Below are positions 7,156 to 10,238 of a DNA stretch of 10,238 nt, one piece after another. The notes beneath the pieces are model-generated. The model ran no database searches. It saw only the letters and a program-made list of their open reading frames with translations, and was not told the DNA's origin. Each line of letters starts with the position of its first letter. Position 1 is the stretch's first letter. The translations under genes and the position numbers were made by a program. This DNA comes from Burkholderiales bacterium (GTDB taxonomy: Bacteria > Pseudomonadota > Gammaproteobacteria > Burkholderiales > Chitinimonadaceae), in assembly GCA_019234745.1 (NCBI GenBank), contig JAFAKZ010000182.1, forward strand, positions 1 through 10,238, read 5' to 3'.

Positions 7156-8295
7156 ATGTCCTTGTCCTGCCGCATCCCCTTTGTTGCACTCATTGCACTG
7201 AGCGCCGCCCTGTTCGCGGGCGACGCCGAAGATATCGCGGGCCTTCTGAACAAGGGCCGTGCCGACGACGCGCTGCAGGCGGCCGACAAGGCACTGAGCC
7301 ATGCGCCGAAGGACGCGCGCCTGCGCCTGTTGCGCGGCAACGCACTGGTGGCGCTGGGCCGCTCGACCGAGGCCATCCAGACCTACGCCAGCCTGACGGC
7401 TGACTACCCGACGCTGCCTGAGCCCTACAACAACCTGGCCGCCGTCTATGCCCAGCAGGGCGACCTGGACAAGGCGCGCGCCGCGCTGCAGCACGCACTG
7501 CAGACCAACCCGGCCTACGCTACAGCACACGCCAATCTGACCGATATCTACGGCAAGCTCGCGGCGCAAGCCTATGAGAAAGCACTGGAACGCGACGTGG
7601 TGGAGCGGCACCAGAACAATGGCCAGTCGCCCACGCCCGTCGTCTCGGCGGCGCCAGCCCGGTTGGCGCTGCTGCAGGACCTGGTGAGCCGCGGTGGTAC
7701 GGCCAGTACGGTGGCGGCGCCGGTTCGGACGTCCACGCCCACCCCCACACCCACACCCACCCAGGTTGCCGTGGTCAAGCCGGTGGAAGTGCGCCCGACG
7801 CCCGTTGCCATCACGCCGACGCCCAAGCCAACGCCGACTGTCGTTGCCGTCGTGAAGCCGACGCCCGCGCCGACGCCGGTGAAGCCGGTCGAAGCCAAGC
7901 CGACACCCACGCCGACCCCGACGCCGGCCCCCGCCGCGAAGCCGGCCGACAACGGCAAGGAAACGACCGAGCAAATCGACAAGACGCTGCAGGGCTGGGC
8001 CGAAGCCTGGTCGGAAAAGCGCGTGAGTGTTTACTTGTCGTACTATGGACACAGTTTCAAGGCGCCGGGCAAGAGCCGCAGCGCCTGGGAAACGGAACGC
8101 CGCGAACGTATCGAGGGCGCACGCAAGATCGAGGTCAAGCTGTCGAGCATCAAAATCAAGCTTGACGGCGACCACGCAACGGCCCATTTTGTGCAGCGTT
8201 ACCGCTCGGATCGGCTGGATACATCGACCGGCAAGACCCTGATGCTGGAAAAATCAGGTGGTCGTTGGCTGATTACGGAAGAGCGGGTAGGATAA
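7156..8295 (+). CDS. Exported TPR protein with Pro-Thr linker and C-terminal NTF2-like domain
   Basis: From the ATG at 7156 the product has 379 residues. Residues 1-21 look like a signal peptide (Arg6, then a hydrophobic stretch ending ALFA before GDAED), so it is probably periplasmic. Residues 25-145 contain about three tetratricopeptide repeats, for example the segment around PYNNLAAVYAQQGDLDKARAA near 90-110. Residues 193-262 are a low-complexity linker of Pro-Thr and Val-Val-Lys-Pro units. Residues 273-379 form an NTF2-like domain with a WAEAWSEKRVSVYLSYY start and a GGRWLITEE end. That domain resembles the C-terminus of the next gene's product. The stop lies 4 nt before the next ATG, so the two genes are an operon. 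No Shine-Dalgarno is visible at 7156, and a TTG at 7093 could extend the protein by 21 residues. A scaffold or partner role for the downstream peptidoglycan enzyme is inference. Confidence 0.82.
   Translation: MSLSCRIPFVALIALSAALFAGDAEDIAGLLNKGRADDALQAADKALSHAPKDARLRLLRGNALVALGRSTEAIQTYASLTADYPTLPEPYNNLAAVYAQQGDLDKARAALQHALQTNPAYATAHANLTDIYGKLAAQAYEKALERDVVERHQNNGQSPTPVVSAAPARLALLQDLVSRGGTASTVAAPVRTSTPTPTPTPTQVAVVKPVEVRPTPVAITPTPKPTPTVVAVVKPTPAPTPVKPVEAKPTPTPTPTPAPAAKPADNGKETTEQIDKTLQGWAEAWSEKRVSVYLSYYGHSFKAPGKSRSAWETERRERIEGARKIEVKLSSIKIKLDGDHATAHFVQRYRSDRLDTSTGKTLMLEKSGGRWLITEERVG
7732..7941 (+). repeat. Low-complexity coding repeat for the Pro-Thr linker
   Basis: This stretch of the TPR gene is built of short imperfect units such as ACGCCC, ACACCC and ACGCCG, plus repeats encoding VVKP. 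The most regular part, about 7735-7762, is a run of period-6 ACCCAC-type units encoding alternating Thr and Pro. Such tracts vary in length between strains by replication slippage; here every 6-bp change keeps the frame. The protein segment is expected to be an extended, flexible spacer between the TPR and NTF2-like domains. Confidence 0.75.
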
Positions 8296-8299
8296 AAGT

Positions 8300-9562
8300 A
8301 TGAAAGCGCGCTCCTGGCTGAAAATCGCAACCTGCCTCATCGCAGGCCTCTACCTCGCGCCCACGGTCCGATCCATGCAATGGCCGCGAGATGCCACCGC
8401 TTCCGCCGCCTCTCCCGAACAAGCCCCCGCCATCGCCGCGCACGAACACCCTGAAGAGCTCATGGTGTCGGCGCTCACGGCCATCCGCCAGGACAAGCTG
8501 GACGACGCCAACCGCCTGATCGATGCCCTGCTTGCCGCGCGCCCCAACTATCGCCTCGCACACCTGGTGAAAGGCGACCTGCTGATGGCGCGCGCCCAGC
8601 CGCTGTCGACCATCGGTAGCGCCCCGGTGAACGACGAGAAATTATCCGACCTGCGCCGCGAGGCGGAGGTACGCCTGGCGCGCTATGCCTCGCCGCCGCC
8701 CACCACGCAGATTCCTGCCAACCTGCTGCAGCTCACCGCCGAACAGCACTATGCTGTGGTGGTCGATGCCGGCCGTTCGCGCGTCTACCTGTACCGCAAC
8801 GACAACGGCACGCCGCGTTATGTCTTGGACTTCTATGCCACGATAGGGCGGCTCGGCTTCGACAAGACGCGCGAAGGCGATCAGCGCACGCCCATCGGCG
8901 TTTACTTCGTCACGGGCCATATGCCGCGCGAACAGCTGGACCACACCATGGGCGCCAGCGCCGAACTGTTTGGCGTGGGCGCCTGGCCCATCAGCTACCC
9001 GAACGACTGGGACCGCCAGCAGGGTCGTACGGGCAGTGGCATCTGGCTGCATGGCGTGCCCTACGACACCTATAGCCGCGCCCCGCATGCCTCCAACGGC
9101 TGTGTAGCGTTGACCAACCCGGACATGACGGCGCTGGGCAGCTACCTGACACCGGGCACGCCCGTCATTATCACGCCCAGCGTGGAATGGCTGAGCACGG
9201 AGCAATGGCAAGCACGCCGCGACAATGCCCAGGCCGAGCTGGAACACTGGCGGCAGGACTGGGAAAGCCTGAACACGCCGCGTTACCTGGACCACTACGG
9301 CAGCGATTTCCGCGTAGGCAGCACCGATATCAATAGCTGGCGCGCGCAGAAGACGGCAGTGAATGCCGGCAAGACCTGGGCCAAGATCAAGCTCGACGGC
9401 GTCAGCTTGTTCACCTACCCAACCACCTCCGGCAATATGCTGATGGCGAACTTCGCGCAGGACTACGAGAGCAGCAATCTGTCCAATAAGATGCAGAAGC
9501 GCGTGTTCTTCGAGAACCGCGACGCGGCTTGGAAGATTGTGTACGAGGGTGCGGCGGGCTAA
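8300..9562 (+). CDS. Exported YkuD-fold L,D-transpeptidase / L,D-carboxypeptidase with NTF2-like C-terminus (Csd6/Pgp2-like)
   Basis: The 420-residue product starts with an N-terminal signal-like segment (Lys/Arg, then hydrophobic residues 9-22) and should act in the periplasm. Residues 50-98 resemble a helical TPR-like pair (LDDANRLIDALLAARPNYRLAH). Residues 148-293 are the YkuD catalytic domain: AVVVDAGRSRVYLY, TPIGVYFVTG and the active site WLHGVPYD...HASNGCVAL, with His251, His263 and the nucleophile Cys268. Residues 315-420 form an NTF2-like domain. YkuD enzymes cross-link peptidoglycan through 3-3 bonds, attach lipoproteins, or trim tetrapeptides. The catalytic-plus-NTF2 layout is that of Helicobacter Csd6 and Campylobacter Pgp2, which are L,D-carboxypeptidases, so trimming is as likely as cross-linking. 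The ATG at 8300 has AGGA (8289-8292) 7 nt upstream, inside the end of the TPR gene. It is followed by a strong terminator. Confidence 0.9.
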   Translation: MKARSWLKIATCLIAGLYLAPTVRSMQWPRDATASAASPEQAPAIAAHEHPEELMVSALTAIRQDKLDDANRLIDALLAARPNYRLAHLVKGDLLMARAQPLSTIGSAPVNDEKLSDLRREAEVRLARYASPPPTTQIPANLLQLTAEQHYAVVVDAGRSRVYLYRNDNGTPRYVLDFYATIGRLGFDKTREGDQRTPIGVYFVTGHMPREQLDHTMGASAELFGVGAWPISYPNDWDRQQGRTGSGIWLHGVPYDTYSRAPHASNGCVALTNPDMTALGSYLTPGTPVIITPSVEWLSTEQWQARRDNAQAELEHWRQDWESLNTPRYLDHYGSDFRVGSTDINSWRAQKTAVNAGKTWAKIKLDGVSLFTYPTTSGNMLMANFAQDYESSNLSNKMQKRVFFENRDAAWKIVYEGAAG

Positions 9563-9585
9563 CTCCCGACCGACACCGGAAATGC

Positions 9586-9620
9586 AAATGCCCGTCCTTC
9601 GAGACGGGCATTTTATTTTT
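9586..9620 (+). terminator. Intrinsic terminator of the TPR-YkuD operon
   Basis: AAATGCCCGTC (9586-9596) and GACGGGCATTT (9603-9613) form a perfect 11-bp stem with loop CTTCGA, followed by TATTTTT. It begins 24 bp after the stop codon of the YkuD gene. On the other strand the stem is followed by a few scattered Ts, so it may also stop transcripts of the convergent small gene ending at 9649, though weakly. Confidence 0.93.
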
Positions 9621-9648
9621 GGACCCAGTGCCAACTTGGTCGTATTGA

Positions 9649-9858
9649 TCAGCGCCTCTTTTTTTCAAGTTGTGCGCCACACCAAGGGCAGTAGGCAATC
9701 AATATAGACGACGTACCACCATCGTGAACAATCAGGCCATATCGGCCACTCTTTTCAGAATATGCAATCAAGTGATCCGGGCACTCATATGGGTCTCGAT
9801 GCTCGCGACATTGAAAATCGACCATGGTCGCCATGCGCTCGCAACAGTGTTCAGCCAT
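9649..9858 (-). CDS. Small Cys/His-rich protein, DUF6980-like
   Basis: The 69-residue product is probably cytosolic and metal-binding. It contains Cys5-Cys6, Cys17, Cys26 and a C-terminal CPWCG knuckle (Cys57, Cys60), with His at 4, 20, 29 and 45. The pattern HCC..M followed by a short Cys segment, ECPDHLI, YGLIVHDGG and a CPWCG end matches the small uncharacterised family that I know as DUF6980; the family name is from memory. Its function is unknown. Start ATG 9858 is preceded by GAGCGGA about 5 nt upstream. The coding region is about 49% G+C over 9661-9840, clearly lower than neighbouring genes, which suggests recent acquisition or relaxed constraint. It lies 38 bp after the next leftward gene and converges on the YkuD operon. 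Confidence 0.75.
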   Translation of the reverse strand: MAEHCCERMATMVDFQCREHRDPYECPDHLIAYSEKSGRYGLIVHDGGTSSILIAYCPWCGAQLEKKRR

Positions 9859-9896
9859 TTTTTCCGCTCAATTTCCAACAAGCTTTGATCGGCCCC

Positions 9897-10217
9897 TCAG
9901 TGCCGCACCTCACCCGAAGCACGCCACAACGCAGCCAGCAACGCATCGCTGCCCATGTGTGCCACTGCCTCGCGGCACAGCGCCAGGCAGCGCTCGCGTG
10001 CGGCGCCACGGATCAGCATGGTTTCCAGGATTTCCGCACGTGCGTAGCCGACCATGCGGCAGTCCGCGATCACCTGTTCCACGGCGCGCAGGGCGAGGTC
10101 TTGGTCTTCGGCGCTCAGGCCGTCGCGGCGAATCGATTCGCCCATCATCATCAATACTTCGGCGCCGGTAAAGCTGGTTCCGTTGTCGCCCAGCAAGACT
10201 TGTTCGATCTGTTCCAT
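9897..10217 (-). CDS. Hypothetical 106-residue acidic protein
   Basis: I do not recognise this protein. The reading frame has a good start: ATG at 10217 preceded by GAGGTG with a 5-nt gap, and coding-like high G+C. The product is acidic, predicted mostly alpha-helical, with no signal peptide, membrane segment or obvious motif. The text includes FTGAEVLMMMGESIRRDGL and GYARAEILETMLIRG. Two Cys residues lie four apart near the C-terminal half (CLALC), not a recognisable metal site. It may be cotranscribed with the DUF6980-like gene, 38 bp downstream. Anything upstream of 10217 is nearly outside the window. Confidence 0.7.
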   Translation of the reverse strand: MEQIEQVLLGDNGTSFTGAEVLMMMGESIRRDGLSAEDQDLALRAVEQVIADCRMVGYARAEILETMLIRGAARERCLALCREAVAHMGSDALLAALWRASGEVRH

Positions 10218-10238
10218 GGTGGCACCTCGGTAGCGGTT

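Noticed and set aside
7732..7941. Possible CRISPR-like or tandem-repeat array
   Set aside because: The units are short, imperfect and without spacers, and they keep the reading frame of the TPR protein.
7129..8187. 352-codon minus-strand open frame across the TPR gene
   Set aside because: Its Gly/Arg-rich text is the mirror of the Pro-Thr linker and TPR codons on the plus strand.
8303..8335. Lipoprotein signal in the YkuD protein (Cys12)
   Set aside because: The residue before Cys is Thr, which does not fit a standard lipobox, and the hydrophobic segment continues after it.
8642..9634. 330-codon minus-strand open frame across the YkuD gene
   Set aside because: It overlaps the catalytic domain and the terminator hairpin, and the plus strand has a convincing enzyme with signal peptide and active site.

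Overview
The window is a high-G+C chromosomal segment from a proteobacterium, most likely a betaproteobacterium. The evidence is the very close resemblance of the potassium channel to Burkholderia KirBac1.1, the form of the PriA and GlnRS motifs, and the housekeeping gene content. I cannot fix the genus. I see no mobile element, CRISPR array, tRNA or rRNA.

Layout. Positions 1-752 hold the first 250 codons of priA (replication restart helicase), read leftward and cut by the window edge. Positions 753-1156 are a gene-free, A+T-rich stretch with several DnaA-box-like 9-mers, a perfect IHF consensus match, a perfect 12-bp inverted repeat and a hairpin. It looks like a replication-origin or DnaA-controlled region and is the most interesting non-coding part. 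Positions 1157-3760 hold a compact leftward cluster: an HD-domain phosphohydrolase, a KirBac inward-rectifier K+ channel and hemE (uroporphyrinogen decarboxylase). The hemE ribosome binding site overlaps the channel gene's stop codon. A strong hairpin terminator separates this cluster from glnS (3814-5514, leftward). A 152-bp gap with a dispersed-type palindrome follows, then a questin-oxidase-like gene (5667-6668) and a small DUF486 membrane protein (6742-7089), both leftward.

From 7156 transcription turns rightward for a two-gene cell-envelope unit. It encodes an exported TPR protein with a long Pro-Thr linker and an NTF2-like C-terminus, then an exported YkuD-fold L,D-transpeptidase/L,D-carboxypeptidase that also ends in an NTF2-like domain. 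The layout resembles the Csd6/Pgp2 cell-shape enzymes, and the pair probably acts together on peptidoglycan. A textbook terminator (9586-9620) closes the unit. Two small leftward genes end the window: a Cys/His-rich protein of DUF6980 type with distinctly lower G+C, and an unrecognised 106-residue protein.

Most genes are ordinary chromosomal functions. The points most worth following are the origin-like region at 849-1067 and the paired NTF2-like domains of the envelope operon.
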